DNA of 64,000 nucleotides from Cryptomeria japonica (taxonomy: Eukaryota; Streptophyta; Pinopsida; Cupressales; Cupressaceae). Each line of letters begins with the position of its first letter. The stretch's first letter is position 1. The notes under the pieces are model-generated. The model searched no databases. It was not told the origin of the DNA and was given only the letters and a program-made list of their open reading frames with translations. Made by a program: the position numbers and the translations under genes. The stretch spans positions 631,703,041 to 631,767,040 of the forward strand of contig NC_081415.1 of the NCBI RefSeq assembly GCF_030272615.1. The letters are read 5' to 3'. Positions 10,509 through 23,061 of this stretch are shown here, in pieces.

Positions 10509-12463
10509 ATGGCATGCCAGGATATACCTTTGCAGGCTCCTGATTAGGATCCACCTGCGCAGGCTCCACATCAGGAGCCACCATAGCAGGATCCCCCATT
10601 GCCTGACATTGCTACTATTTTTCATTACAGTGATCAGGAGTTGCATAGGTTGAGGGCCATATTAGATGATCCTCGTACTGATGGCGTGTACAAGAGTACA
10701 TTCACGCCCATTTTTAACAGTTTGCGGACATTGAGGCACCCCTTAGTATCTCATACCTCATTCTCACCTGAGGTTATAGAGGATATATATAGATAGTTGA
10801 GGAGTGAGGTGAGGGGTCCTCATTCTTTTGCTGATGTGGTGGGGGTGGTCTCGAAGGAGACCATCAAGGAGAGATGCTTCCCACAATATCAGGAGAAGAG
10901 TAAGGTGAGGGGATATTAGGTTACCAGATGTATCGACCCATAGGTTACATCACTGATTTACCCACGATTCTTAGCTGCCCATGGTCGTTATCCTAATAAC
11001 GACCAGATACCATTATACTTTGCGTGCAACAGGTATTTGCTGAGTTTCATTGTTAGATGAAACCAAACTACCTTGATATTCTAGGATATTATGGACAGGG
11101 GAGGGGCAGGATTGCTGATAGAGATGCATATCGTAGGCATGATAGAGCTCCGCCTAGACACAGGGACCTTGTTGGCCAGATATTTCCTACAGTAGTCCTA
11201 GCCATGGCACCCATAGTGGATCACATTGTGATTGCTTCTCAGAGAGAAGCAATTGATAGGATTGGATAGATTGCATCAGCAGCAGCCACCATATCTTCTG
11301 ACAGGGTGGGCAGATATATGATGAGTCGACCACGTTCGCGATCATCCACAGATCATGCATCTTCTAGTCATGGGGGGGCTTCAGATTTAGATGATCGATA
11401 TATTTCTGCTGGCATCCCCTCCCTAGATGAGGTAGCAGCTATAGTCAGAGGTAGTAGACATGTACAGATGTCACAGTATTGAGCCGAGTACCTACTACAT
11501 GCTTATAGTTTTATTTCATCTCGACTTGGGATACCATTGGCTGATGTTAGAGAGGAGATTCTGAGAGATGGTCAGGCTACAGTGGCATCGATGCATACCC
11601 CGAGGCAGTCATAGCATTCTCATCACTCTACGCATGCTTCAGGCACTGACCCACCTACAGATCACTCTGTTGCTGCAAAGGAGGAGCTATGAGCTGATCA
11701 AGTCCATATCACAGATGAGGGCTGGTTGGATTCATTTGAGGAGGAGATACGAGCTGATCAGGTCCATATCACAGATGAGGGTTTGGACTCATTTGAGGAT
11801 TAGCTGAGAGATTTGAGCCATACTAGATTTATGGACATGCTACTACAGTCAGACACTTCATCCACGATGCCCACTCATCTAGTTAGCCCCTTGCACTCCT
11901 CAGTGATACGTACATCTAGAGAGAGATATGCAGGCACGAGTGATGTTGTTGATATGATCACAGGATAGGATCAGACTATACAACCTACTCCAAGTGATAC
12001 ACAGGTATGTACATGTACATGTGCGTTTAAATTTTTAGAAGATATGTATACATGTTACAAATTTGTAGGATAAATCTATATATATATATATCATGTTTAA
12101 TAAATAATCTAGAGTTCTAAGTTTTAATTTGTAGATCATTTAAATTGATCGTGGACTAATCCTTAAATTGACAGTTAGCTCATGTCACTCCTTCCTTGAG
12201 CTCTGAGCATGTGTGTAGGAGAGATTCTTTAGATGCTGTTAGTGTACATGTTAGTTATGGTTTTTGGTACATATATGTACATGTATGTATGTACATGCAC
12301 GTTACAATTTATATTTAAATTTTTATTTAACTCTACTTGGATTTGATGTACGTGAACGTCTAGAGAGATAGATATATTATATTTAATATTTAAATAAATT
12401 TTACTTTTGCAGGACTCCCCCTCAGATGGTCGCTCAGTTCGTAGCCAACATGATCCCTATTAA
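10509..12463 (+). pseudogene. Second gene of the large DNA transposon; decayed, function unknown
   Basis: A long plus-strand reading frame begins at a possible ATG at 10509 (MACQDIPLQAPD). A proline/glutamine-rich start is followed by a segment with HYSDQELHRLRAILDDPRTD (about residues 38-57), one with FLAAHGRYPNND, then GYYGQGRGRIADRDAYRR, and an Arg/Ser-rich stretch. A 16-residue repeat, ADQVHITDEG(W)LDSFE, occurs twice near 11,692-11,800. Exon 1 probably ends at 12,004 with donor GTATGT, and CAG|GAC at 12,413 would join in phase to a short last exon ending TAA at 12,461-12,463. About eleven in-frame stops are present, nine of them TAG, plus at least one frame change near 11,045. I recognise no domain. 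It faces the transposase gene tail to tail, as an accessory transposon gene might. Confidence 0.5.
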
Positions 12464-12479
12464 TTTGCTCCAGACTTTA

Positions 12480-13270
12480 TAGCTCATTTACATTTATCTT
12501 TTTATATACTTTCATATTATCTATATTCATGCATGTACATGGAGTTTAGACTCTAGATTATACTTTATACTTTATACATGGAGTTTGGACTCTAGATTAT
12601 ACTTTATACTTGGTTTGTGTTTGACTCTAGATTATACTTTATACTTTATACATGGAGTTTAGACTCTAGATTATACTTTATAAGTTTTATACATGTTTGA
12701 TTATATTAGATTTATACATGTTTGATTATATTAGATTTATACATGATGTTTGATTAGATTAGATTTATACATGTTTGATTATATTAGATTTATACATGAA
12801 CATTTGATTAGATTAGATTTAAATACATGTTTGATTAGATTGTATATTTCATCCATGTACAATGAAGTTTAGACTCTAGATTATACTTTATACCTGATTT
12901 GTGTTTGATCAGATTATACATGTTTGATTATATTAGATTTATACATGTTTGATTAGATTAGATTTAAATACATGTTTGATTAGATTGTATATTTCATGCA
13001 TGTACAATGAAGTTTAGACTCTAGATTATACTTTATACCTGGTTTGTGTTTGATCAGATTATACATGTTTGATTATATTAGATTTATACATGTTTGATTA
13101 GATTAGATTTAAATACATGTTTGATTAGATTGTATATTTCATGCATGTACAATGAAGTTTAGACTCTAGATTATACTTTATACCTGATTTGTGTTTGATC
13201 AAATTATACATGTTTGATTATATGAAATATATTTCAAACAAAAGAGTATGTATGATTATACATGTTTGAT
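12480..13270. repeat. 145-bp tandem repeat plus irregular shorter relatives
   Basis: The landmark AATGAAGTTTAGACTCTAG recurs at 12,861, 13,006 and 13,151, an exact 145-bp spacing. Shorter, degenerate relatives (TACATGTTTGATTA, TAGACTCTAGATTATACTTT) fill 12,537-12,860. It lies between the convergent 3' ends of the two transposon genes. Confidence 0.8.
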
Positions 13271-13719
13271 TTTCAAACAAAAGAGTATGTATGAAATGAA
13301 CAAACTAAACTTAATAGGTCATGTATTGAATAGTTCACATGGTATGTGAGCTTCTAGGTATGTATATTGTAGTTAAATAGTTCACAACATGTACATGTCC
13401 TAATTACAAATGTCCTAATTCCATATTAAATATCAATTTTACAAATGTACATATTACATTCTAATTTAAATATGCATTTTTTAATTAAATACAAATACAA
13501 TTACATACAATTAAACATGCACATTTAAACATGTAGATGTACTTGAATTAACTTTGAATACATCCTAATTTGATATAATGTATAAATAAACTTAAAAAAT
13601 ATTTATCCTTTAGTTTCAAAACAAGTTAAGAGATCTAGAATTTATCTTGAGTACATTAAAATTCAATTCATGTGGGCTAATCCATATGTGTACTTTGGAT
13701 TACTAAATGTATATATAGT
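13271..13719. other. AT-rich spacer 3' of the transposase-like gene
   Basis: No coding signal. Rich in ACATGTACAT-type short repeats, which also occur in introns of both transposon genes. Confidence 0.5.
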
Positions 13720-13964
13720 TCATACCACATCAAGTGGTTCACAACGCTCTTCAATAACACTTAATATTTTGTCATGATCTTCACTATCTAGTCTCCACTT
13801 TTGAGACTGCCCTCGACGTGGAACTGTTTGAAGAATTAGGCCAACAACAATGACCAAGTGACTATACTGATATACCTTGTTGTCAATTTGGTATTCAGTG
13901 AAATGAATACCATGTTGAACAATTTTAACTTGTTTGAAATATGTCCCTTGCACTACAACTGATC
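13720..13964 (-). CDS. Transposase-like gene, exon 5
   Basis: Begins after acceptor TGCAG and continues codon Gly (G from exon 4 plus GA). Reads GSVVVQGTYFKQV through to ERCEPLDVV and a stop at 13,720. An open frame runs unbroken through intron 4 as well, so a splice-blind reading would wrongly fuse exons 4 and 5. Confidence 0.6.
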
Positions 13965-14054
13965 CTGCATGTACATGTATATAAGAAATGTGAGAAATTA
14001 AAAATTTCCACATAAGCGATTTGTACATGTACATATTCAAATCAGAACTCAAAC

Positions 14055-14183
14055 CTATGGGAAATGACATTCCATCACTCATCTCAGATTTTGATAACTT
14101 CTTTCTCTCTTCTGTGCAACACAATAAATAATAACTAACACCTTCTATATTTCCATCTTCTACTATGACTGCAAAAATATCTC
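14055..14183 (-). CDS. Transposase-like gene, exon 4
   Basis: Reads GDIFAVIVEDGNIEGVSYYL then a Cys-Cys and the KKLSKSEMSDGMSFPI segment. It starts after TTGCAG and ends before GTTTGA. Its entry phase does not match exon 3 by one base, which I take as decay at that splice junction. Confidence 0.55.
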
Positions 14184-14266
14184 CTGCAATTTGACACAAG
14201 TTAAATAAATTCTAAGTTATATGTCATTTTTGAGGAAATATTTACATGTGTACGTCATGTATGTAC

Positions 14267-14571
14267 CTTTTTAATCAATCCTGAAATATGATCGTAATCA
14301 CCAGAAATCAAAGGAATGTCTTCAAAGTTTTCATCCTCATTTGAATCCTCATATGTGTCAAAAACATCTAGTGGCACCATTTTCCATTCACTAACATATC
14401 CAAGCTCTTGGTTCTTGCAATCAACATAGTTTTTGAAAATGCATTCAGAACAAAAACATGAATAATCCCTAGTGTATAATGTCCATGGACGATTATCTAT
14501 ACTCATGACACAATGCAAAGATCTTGTCCTCTCCACACTCTTGCATCCATGCATTGATTTTCTATCCACAT
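14267..14571 (-). CDS. Transposase-like gene, exon 3 (Cys-rich segment)
   Basis: Starts after TTTGCAG and completes a GAT codon from exon 2. Reads VDRKSMHGCKSVERTRSLHC, then RDYSCFCSECIFKNYVDC, then an acidic run (DTYEDSNEDENFEDIP). The CFC..C....C cluster is typical of the C-terminal region of this transposase-like family as I recall it. Ends at donor AAG|GTACAT. Confidence 0.6.
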
Positions 14572-14715
14572 CTGCAAAATGTACATGTGTACAAGAATGT
14601 ACATGTAGATCAAGTTGTTAAATTGAAACATTTGAACTAGGAACTAAGAATGTACATGTAGATCAAGTTGTTGAATTAAAAAAAATTACATAAAATACTA
14701 AAAGAGAACATGTAC

Positions 14716-16734
14716 CGGTTATCTCCCAAAACACTCTATATGGAATGGGCCTGTATGTTCTCGATGATGATTCCCCAGGATAATTAGGTTGCTCAAAGTG
14801 TTTCTTACACCATTCAACAACATCATGTGCATCTTCTATACGTTCTCCTGTGTACTTTATTTGATGCTTTCTTAGAGCACGTTTGATACAAGCTCCTGCA
14901 CCATCATGTTCACCCTTTCTATGACCAATCTCAAAAAAACTCCAAACATGTGGTATTTTGTCATTTTGATGATATCTACATAGTGCATAAAATGGCCTCG
15001 AAGATTTGAATTGTGCCGCTCATCCATTAAACCAAACAAAATGTTTAACTATTGTTATGCCTCTATCTTTCAAATATTCTAAAAACTTCTTAAAGCAATG
15101 TTGTACAAAAAGTGTGTCATGCTCCTTATCATCACTGATATAGAAGTGGTACTCTTTCTTAATGACACAATTTTCAAATGTACTATCAACACCATCCAAA
15201 TTCATCTGTGCATGTCGATAACACACATGTACGAAAATAGTGATTTGCTTTGAAAAGTAATACTCTGATTGAATCTCTTTTTGATGTGCAAAAGAGTAAT
15301 TCTCTACGAAGTCAACTACAGATAGAATAGTTCCAAGTGGGAAAGTGTCTCTTAATCTTTTAAATTGTTCTGCTTGCCACTTGGCAAAAAAACCATGGCA
15401 TATGTATGGTTTTATCAACTTACGAAAATTTTCCATAAATGTTCCAATAGATATTTCCTCTTCTACATAATCTAGCCTTGTAGATTCCTTTCCAAATTTT
15501 GTTTCAAATTTTTTGAACTTGTAACTCTTGCAATTTACCATCTTCCTCGTGTCAGTATCTTCACCTCTCAAAGGCAATTTAGCCAAGCCCCTGCATGTTC
15601 CACAAATTCCTCTTATGCAATTTATTTGACCGGTTGCATTATCATCTGATTTATCACATAAGATGGATGCTATGAATTGACTTGTTCGTTTAGGAGGAGC
15701 ATTTTCATAACCATCACTATCTTCTCTAATCTTTCGAAACACCTGATAGTACAAGTCAAATTCGATGTGATAACGACAACAAGTTTCGAAAACTTTGTTT
15801 AACTTCACATAATATGGCCTTAACAGTTCAAACATGGTTTGTCCAATCTTTATATGAGGGTTTGTTTTAGTAAACAATACATACAATTCATGTTTTGTTG
15901 TGTCTATCCAATGTTTTACATGGAGATCATAACGATCTGGACCAATCCTTTGCTTGATAACATCTCTACTATTTGATGAAGGACGAGTATTATCATTCCA
16001 AAAACTTGTCACAAAGTTCCTAACAACATCTTCAATTCTATCAGAACGAGGAGCTCTACACATAATTGCCCAATTCCCTTCTGAGGTAGTATCATCCAAA
16101 ATATTTCTCCTTTTAACATATTTAGATATTGTCCTTCTACTAAAGCCAAACTCAGATGACAGTGAAGAGATTTGTCTTTTTTGAGGCAATCTTTCATTTA
16201 CTAAAGATGTCAACATCACTCTTCTTGAAATGGTCTTATCTAGTTTTCAAGATTTTTTATTAGTGTTCACCAAACCTTTCTTAACATTATCAACAATAGA
16301 TTTTTGTAGCTGAGAAGATTTCCTCTTTTGACTTGTTGTATCTATACCCAACAATTTCATTACATCTATTAAGTCTTTATGAGTAAGTACAATTGATAAC
16401 AATTGAGCTTTTTCTAGTGTAGTATCAAGATTGTTGAAATGAGACATTATTTCTTTTCCACTTTTATTCATTGACCTCCTTTTAGTATGTCTAGGTTCTT
16501 CACTGAGACATTTCAACTCATCCACATCCATTTCAAGTAAATGATCTAAATTTTTATAAGAAATATTTCTCTTCACCTGTTTAGCTAGACCCACAATATG
16601 CTCATCCATATTAGTGGTAGGAGGTAAGGAGCCTGACCCCTCTCCTTCAAAGGTCTCCATTGGTTCAACTTGGACATTCTCCTCCCTATGTTCATCAACT
16701 ATATTGTGTTCTTCAACGGATTCATTTGCCCGTT
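14716..16734 (-). CDS. Transposase-like gene, exon 2 (HTH and catalytic core)
   Basis: Opens after acceptor GTGCAG at 16,736-16,735 with two bases that complete an AAA codon begun in exon 1. An acidic N-terminal region (ESVEEHNIVDEHREE) leads to a 140-residue variable domain, an HTH-like block (QISSLSSEFGFSRRTISKYV), a zinc-like CIRGICGTCRGLAKLP, then the core: LSVVDFVENYSFAHQKEIQS, HVCYRHAQM, YHFYISDDKEHDTLFVQHCF, HFVWFNG, and FFEIGHRKGEHDGAGACIKR. Two in-frame TGA codons (16,249-16,247 and 15,022-15,020) interrupt it; both reading frames continue with family-like sequence on each side, so these are nonsense changes rather than exon ends. Confidence 0.65.
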
Positions 16735-16770
16735 CTGCACATAATTTAAGAGTTTGTGTAAGGTTCTTGA

Positions 16771-17200
16771 ATTTTGGATATTATTACACTTACTTAAGTT
16801 AACTTAGGATAATGCATCTCTTCGTAGTTTGGATTTGAGACACTTAGGGAAGTGTGCACATAGGAATAGAGCTTGTAGGAGAAATTCCACCTTTTGTGGT
16901 CTTATTTTGCTGTTACACTCCAAATTCGGTGGGTCATCCACCTCTTGTGGAATATTATATTATTTCTCCTACCTACCCCCTAGTATTTCTTACCTACCCT
17001 TGTTTCTCATTGAGCCACATGTCATATTTGTGTGCTCATACATCCATATGGCCTTGCCTATATAAGTAGGCCTATATTCATTATATTGGTTAATCCAGTT
17101 GATCATTTTTGCATATTGATGAGAATACAGTTTATTCTTGTCATTCTATTGTCTCTTTTTATGCCTTTCATTGTTCCCTTGATCTTGACAAAATCCTACA
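16771..17200 (+). repeat. Copia 1, 5' LTR
   Basis: 430 bp, about 97% identical to the 3' LTR, with a TATATAAGTAGG promoter box near 17,057-17,068. Directly followed by the tRNA primer-binding site. It is about 20 bp shorter than its partner. Confidence 0.9.
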
Positions 17201-18721
17201 TGGTATTAGAGCTATTGGGGCTTCATTGATTGGTTTTTGGAGACATCGTGGAAGGCTTCTATTTTTGGATTTGGGGATCTTCATTTTTTGGGGGTGTCAT
17301 ACAACGATTTGGACATCACCGTTGAATCCGGGAGGTCGTTTCCATAAATTTCGACTATAAAGTCGACCTATTTTGGTGAGAAATTTTTTTTTCCCCATTT
17401 TGGCTATTATCGTATGGATTTTGAAATTTTTTTTTCAAAAAATTTATTTTTTCGAAAAAAAAAAAACGAAAAAATCAAAAAGCGATCAAAAAATCAAAAA
17501 AAAAAAAAAATCAATATTTTTGGGGGTCTGCAGACCCCCAACTCGTGCTTTTCGTACTCTATCTTTGTTATGCAGATTTTTACGGGCTGCGCCGCTCGTA
17601 CCTCCCGGTCTTTGCGCCCGCTCTGGCCGTGTACCTTGTGGTACTCCTGCTAGTCCGTCCGCCGGTTGGGCCACGCCGCCGGTCAACGTCCCGCCGACGG
17701 CACCTTACTCCCCACTGCACAGCGGCCGCTCGCCTCACTGCTGCCCTGTACTTTCCTTGGCCGCTTCGCTCTGCACGCTACCGCCGCCACCTCCGGCATC
17801 CTCGGCTTCGACCGCTTCCTCCTCTCTGGCGACCACTAAAATAGGTGGCTCCGCGTACACCATGTGGCAGGCGGCCACTGGCCCGCGGGAAAAACCATAC
17901 ACCCTGCACAGTGACGTTAGCATCCGTACGGCAGCACAGTCCCCTGCACAGTCATCTGCCCAGTCAGTAGTCCGTACAGTACGGACGCCCAGTCAGCAGG
18001 GAGGCGAAGTTTTCACGATGGTCATATGGCCATCAAATTTAAGACAGTGAATTGCTAACATCAGTGCCACATCAGAAGCTTTTTGAAACTTTTTTGACCC
18101 CTCTCCATTGAGCTTTTCAGTTTTGCAGTCCAACTTTGAAAGGCCATATCTTGCTCATTTTTGCTCCTTTTTTGCTGCAATTTTTTTGAAATAGGCTAAA
18201 ATTTTGTGATCTTCACAGTGGTATGGTTATTTTCTCATTTTGGTGCACAAGTTTTTTAGAATTTTCAGATTCTCTCAGCAGTACTTGTCCAATCCTCAAT
18301 TCTGCAACTTCAAAAGCCTCGTTTGAGCTCATACGACCTCCTTTTTAGGTGCCGTTTTTTTTGAAAGTGAATATTTTTTTGTCTACTTTCATAATATATG
18401 ATCAAATTTTATAGATTTTGAGTGGAAATTGTACTTTCAGATATTGGTCTTATTTGGCCTATTAGGTACTTGTAAATTGCTTGGATCTTAGTTAGATCTC
18501 TTGCATTATCAGTTTGAGTCTTTTTTGGCCTTATTGAGGCAGTTGTAAAATTGTAATCAGAAGTCCACTTTGCCATTTTTTGCAAGTGGCCCATTGTATA
18601 CGCACTAATTATAAAGTGCCAAATCATCACTTTTGGGGGGGGGGGTTCTTTGATTGAGTGAATTTGGGGGGGTGTCTTGTGTGATTGTGCCTCTCTTTGT
18701 GCTCTTTCCATTTTTGTTGCA
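17201..18721 (+). other. Copia 1 untranslated leader with a GC-rich block
   Basis: Between the primer-binding site and gag. An A/T homopolymer stretch (17,370-17,515) is followed by about 480 bp of strikingly GC-rich sequence (17,525-18,005) with many CG dinucleotides, and then ordinary AT-rich DNA. Open frames in the GC-rich block lack any recognised domain and look incidental. Confidence 0.6.
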
Positions 18722-21700
18722 ATGAGTCCTAATAAATTTCCACCTTTAACTCCACATAATTATGCATCATGGAAAATTAAAGTATGGAGTAAATTAATGG
18801 AAAAGGGTCTCACACATTACATAGATGGAACAATAACAACATCACCTGATCCTAAGGCTGATCCAAATGCTCAATTAGAATGGCTCACAAAGAATTGCAT
18901 GGCTCTTGGAACCTTGCGCAAATATGTATCAGATGACCTCATTTTTCACATTGAGAAGTGTACAACAATCAAAGAGGCTTGGGATATGTTTAAGAAATTA
19001 TATGGTCAAGTTGATGAAATCAGAGGCTATCAGATTGACAATGAGCTCACCAACTTGGATCCCAAGAGTTTTGATACAATCCAAGATTATGTCACCAAAG
19101 CAAATGAGCTAAGAGCAAAGCTTAAGGATTGTGGAATTGACAAAAAGGATGCTCAAATGATATTCAACTTGTTGGACAAGCTTGCACCAGAATATGCAGC
19201 ATTTGTGTCTAGCTTCGAAACTCATCGTTTGACAATGGGGAGTTCTTATTTTATGCCTTCATTTGATGCTTTCACAGAAATGTTGATATTGGAACAATCT
19301 AAGTTGTTGAACATGGGGTTTCTCAAGTCTTCAAAGTCCAAGGCTTTGGTGGCTAATCAAGGGAATCAAGGAAGTCAAGGCAAAGATTCCAACAAGAAGA
19401 AGAAGCACTCTAAGTCTAAGCCACACCAGGAAAAAGGACAATCATCCTCTCCATCCCAAGGCAATTTTTCATCCTCTTCCAAGAAGGGGACACCACCTAA
19501 GAAGGATAAACCAACTTGTGCATATTGCAGGAAGTATGGTCATGATGAGCATCGATGCCACACAAAGCAAGTTGATGAATTAACTAATCTTCTTAAGAAA
19601 AACAACATCAACTTGCCATCCGCCTACACAAAGAAGGATTCATCTCCTTCCTCTTCCTCACAGTCTAAGGGAAAAGGGCAAGCATTTGTGGCTACAATAG
19701 GTTCTTCACAGCAATGGATACTTGACTCGGGTGCCTCATATCACATGGGTTCTACAAAGGAGCAGTTTTCTTCATTGGAGCCATCTAAGGCACCTCACAT
19801 TTACATAGGTGATGATACACAAGTAGAAGTTTAAGGGAAAGGTTCAGTTGACATGGATGATGGAACATTTGAGAATGTTCTCTATGTTCCTAACTTGTCT
19901 ACCAACCTTCTCTCCATCTACCAAATCACTCACTATGGGAATGGGAAAAAGGTTGAGTTTACACCAGATTCAGTTGTGGTAAAGGAACTTGATGATGATG
20001 CCTTGGTAGCAGTGGGACAAGTCAATGACAACTCAAGGCTTTATTCATTTTCCCACTTTGTGCCAAGTTCACCTTCTAGGGCCTTGCTTACTCATTCAAA
20101 TTCAGAAAGTAAGTTATGGCATGAGCGGTTTGGTCACCCCAACTACCGCTATCTTCAACAGTTGAGCACTAAAGACATGGTCACAGGTCTACCTCAAATC
20201 AGTTTTTCAGAGGGTGTATGTTCAGGTTGTTCCATGGGCAAGCATCTCGAAGAGAAGTTTGATAAAGGGAAAGCTTGGAGAGATTTGGAAGTTCTTCAAC
20301 TTGTTCACAACGATGTAGCAGGTCCATTTCCAACACCTTCATTTAGTAAGGCCCGCTATGTTCTCACCTTCATTGATGACTACTCCCGCTTCACTTGGGT
20401 CTACTTTCTCATTCATAAGAGTGAAGTATTTGACAGATTTCAGGACTTCAAGACTCGTGTGGAGAAGCAATCAGGGAAAGTGGTCAAGATTCTTCACACA
20501 GATAATGGAAGGGAATATGTGAACAAAAGACTTGATGATTTTTGTACATTTGAGGGGATTGATCTTCAGCATTCTGTTACATACACTCCACAGCAGAACG
20601 GAGTTGCTGAACGCAAGAATAGAACTCTCAAAGAAATGGCTAGCTGTATGATACATGCACGTTCTCTTGATCCCGCCTTTTGGGTAGAGGCTATCAGTTG
20701 TGCCACAGACATCCAGAATCGGGTTCCTCACAAAGCTTTGCAAGGTATTACTCCTTTTGAAGCTTGGGCTGGTAGGAAACCGATTGTGAGACATTTTAGA
20801 GTCTTTGGGTGTCCAGCATGGGCTCGCATACCTCCGCAGAAATGTAAGGCATTAGAACCACAAAGTCGACCTTGCATATTTGTTGGATATCCTGAGGGTG
20901 TTAAGGCATATAGATTGATGGATCGAGAGACACATGAAGTGTTCATTGAGAGGAGTGTTCACTTTGAGGAAAGCTCTCCTAGCTTAGCCTCTCTACCTCC
21001 TCCACCTTCCTCCATTGTGGATAGTGATGTTAGTGATTCAGATGATGAGACTCCTTCAACTCTGACTCGTAGGGTTACACCTCCGCAGGGTCCACTTGCA
21101 GTTGAGGAGCCTCATTTTCCACCTCCACCTAGACATCGTTGGGCTCGACAGACACTTGAGTCCGTGGGTTCTCTTGTTGGGGATTCTTCAGATACACGAA
21201 GAACTTGATCACAACATTAGGATCTTCCACATGCATTCATTGCTACCGCTTCTGATCCATAGACATTTAGGGAAGCATCAGGGGTTCCTGAGTGGGACCA
21301 AGCTATGGAGGAAGAGTATAGTTCCTTGATGAGGAACAACACATGGGATTTAGTCCATCTCTCTAAGGGGAGAAAGATGGTTCGATGTAAGTGGATCTAT
21401 CAGACCAAGTTTGCATCGGATGGTAGTGTGGATAAGTATAAGGCTCGGCTTGTTGCGAAAGGTTTCTCGCAGGTTGAAGGTGTTGACTATACTGAGACCT
21501 TTGCACCCGTAGCCAAGATGAACTCCATTCGTTTGACACTTGCTATTGCTGCAGCTCATGGTTGGGTTGTACATCAGATGGATGTGAAGAGTGCTTTTCT
21601 TCATGGTGATCTTGATGAGGAGATTTATATGGAGCAGCCACAGAGTTTCATCCAGGATACTTCCTTGGTTTGCAGACTAAGGAAATCTCTCTATAGCCTT

Positions 21701-22773
21701 AAGCAGGCCCCCAGGGCTTGGTACGCCAAGATGGATTCCTTTCTTCTCTCTGCAGGGTTCACCAGGTGTCATTCCGATCCGAATGTCTACATTTTGTGAC
21801 AGGATGACTCTCACTTGATACTTGTGCTCTATGTTGATGACTTGATCATTACAGGGAGTGCTTCATCCATCATTAGCAGGGTCAAATCTGCTTTGCATGA
21901 TAGATTTGCTATGACTGACTTGGGTCTTTTGTACTACTTTCTCGGGATAGAGATTTCACAGTCACCTTCTAGGATTACACTATCGCAGCCCAAGTATGCT
22001 CTTGATCTACTTGCACGCTTTCATATGGCTGATTGTAAGCCTGCCCCGACTCCCTTTCTTTTAGGAGTCAAGCTTGAGGCTCAGTGTTCTTCTCCACCAG
22101 TTGATGCCACTTTGTATCGTCAGCGTGTGGGTAGTCTCATCTACTTGACTCATACATGCCCTGATATTTCATTTGCAGTTGGCATGTTTTCCCGCTTCAT
22201 GCAGGAACCACATGAGCTTCATTGGAAAGCCGCCAAACGCATCCTTGATTACATCCAGGGTACACATCACTATGGGATTCACTATGCAGCAGGCATAGAA
22301 CTTCGCTTGGTTGGTTACACAGACTCCGATTGGGCTGGCGATCTTGATGATCGTAATTCTACCTCTGGTTATAGTTTTCACCTTGGTTTGGGCCCCATTT
22401 GTTGGCAGAGCAAGAAGTAACATGCTATTTCTCTCTCTTCGACTGAGGTTGAGTATCGAGGCGCTGTTAATGTAGCAACTGAGACCATTTGGCTCCAGCA
22501 GATTCTCACAAAGTTTGGATTCACCACTCCACGGCCGACAGTTCTACATTGCGACAATCAGAGTGCTATTGCAATCTCGAAGAACCCGGTCCAGCACCAG
22601 CGGACCAAACACCTCGAGATTTATATGCACTATATCCGAGAGCTCATCCAAGAGCAGGTCATTGATTTGCAGTATTGTCCTACAGCAGAGCAGGTTGCTG
22701 ACATATTCACCAAACCTTTCACCAAGAGTAAGTTCCAGCAGTTGCGAGCTCTCTTGGGGGTGCGGGATGTGTC
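18722..22773 (+). pseudogene. Copia 1 gag-pol region (broken)
   Basis: Gag (about 18.72-19.6 kb) begins MSPNKFPPLTPHNYASWK and carries a UBN2-type domain, a Lys/Ser-rich linker and a CCHC-like knuckle (CAYCRKYGHDEHRC). Protease follows with LDSGASYHM (about 19.73 kb), then the GAG-pre-integrase and integrase core (DYSRFTWVYF, about 20.1-20.95 kb), reverse transcriptase with LYVDDLIITG (about 21.3-22.0 kb), and RNase H (DSDWAGDLDD and on, about 22.3-22.77 kb). All domains are present in Copia order. The coding region is interrupted about four times and cannot be read as one protein. Confidence 0.85.
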
Positions 22774-23061
22774 ATAAGGGGGGGGTCAGCTGACTTCTCC
22801 TTCCTCTCTTATGGGGGGGACTTTTTCTTGTTTGAGGTTTTTTCCTTCTTCTTTGAGAGTCTTTTGTTCATTCATCTCTCTTTTGGGGGGGAGTTTTTTC
22901 CCACTGGGTTTTCTCCCTTTCTCCATTTGTGAGAGATTGCATTGCATAGTTTTGCTTGCATTTGCATATTGTACATGGGTACCTATCATGGCCTAGTAGC
23001 TGGGACCCATCTTGCATTGTTGACTTGAGTCTTCATTCCCCTAAGTTGCACTTAAGGGGGG

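Noticed and set aside
17373-18050. 225-codon plus-strand frame in the Copia 1 leader
   Set aside because: It crosses a homopolymer tract and a GC-rich block, has no domain, and lies between primer-binding site and gag.
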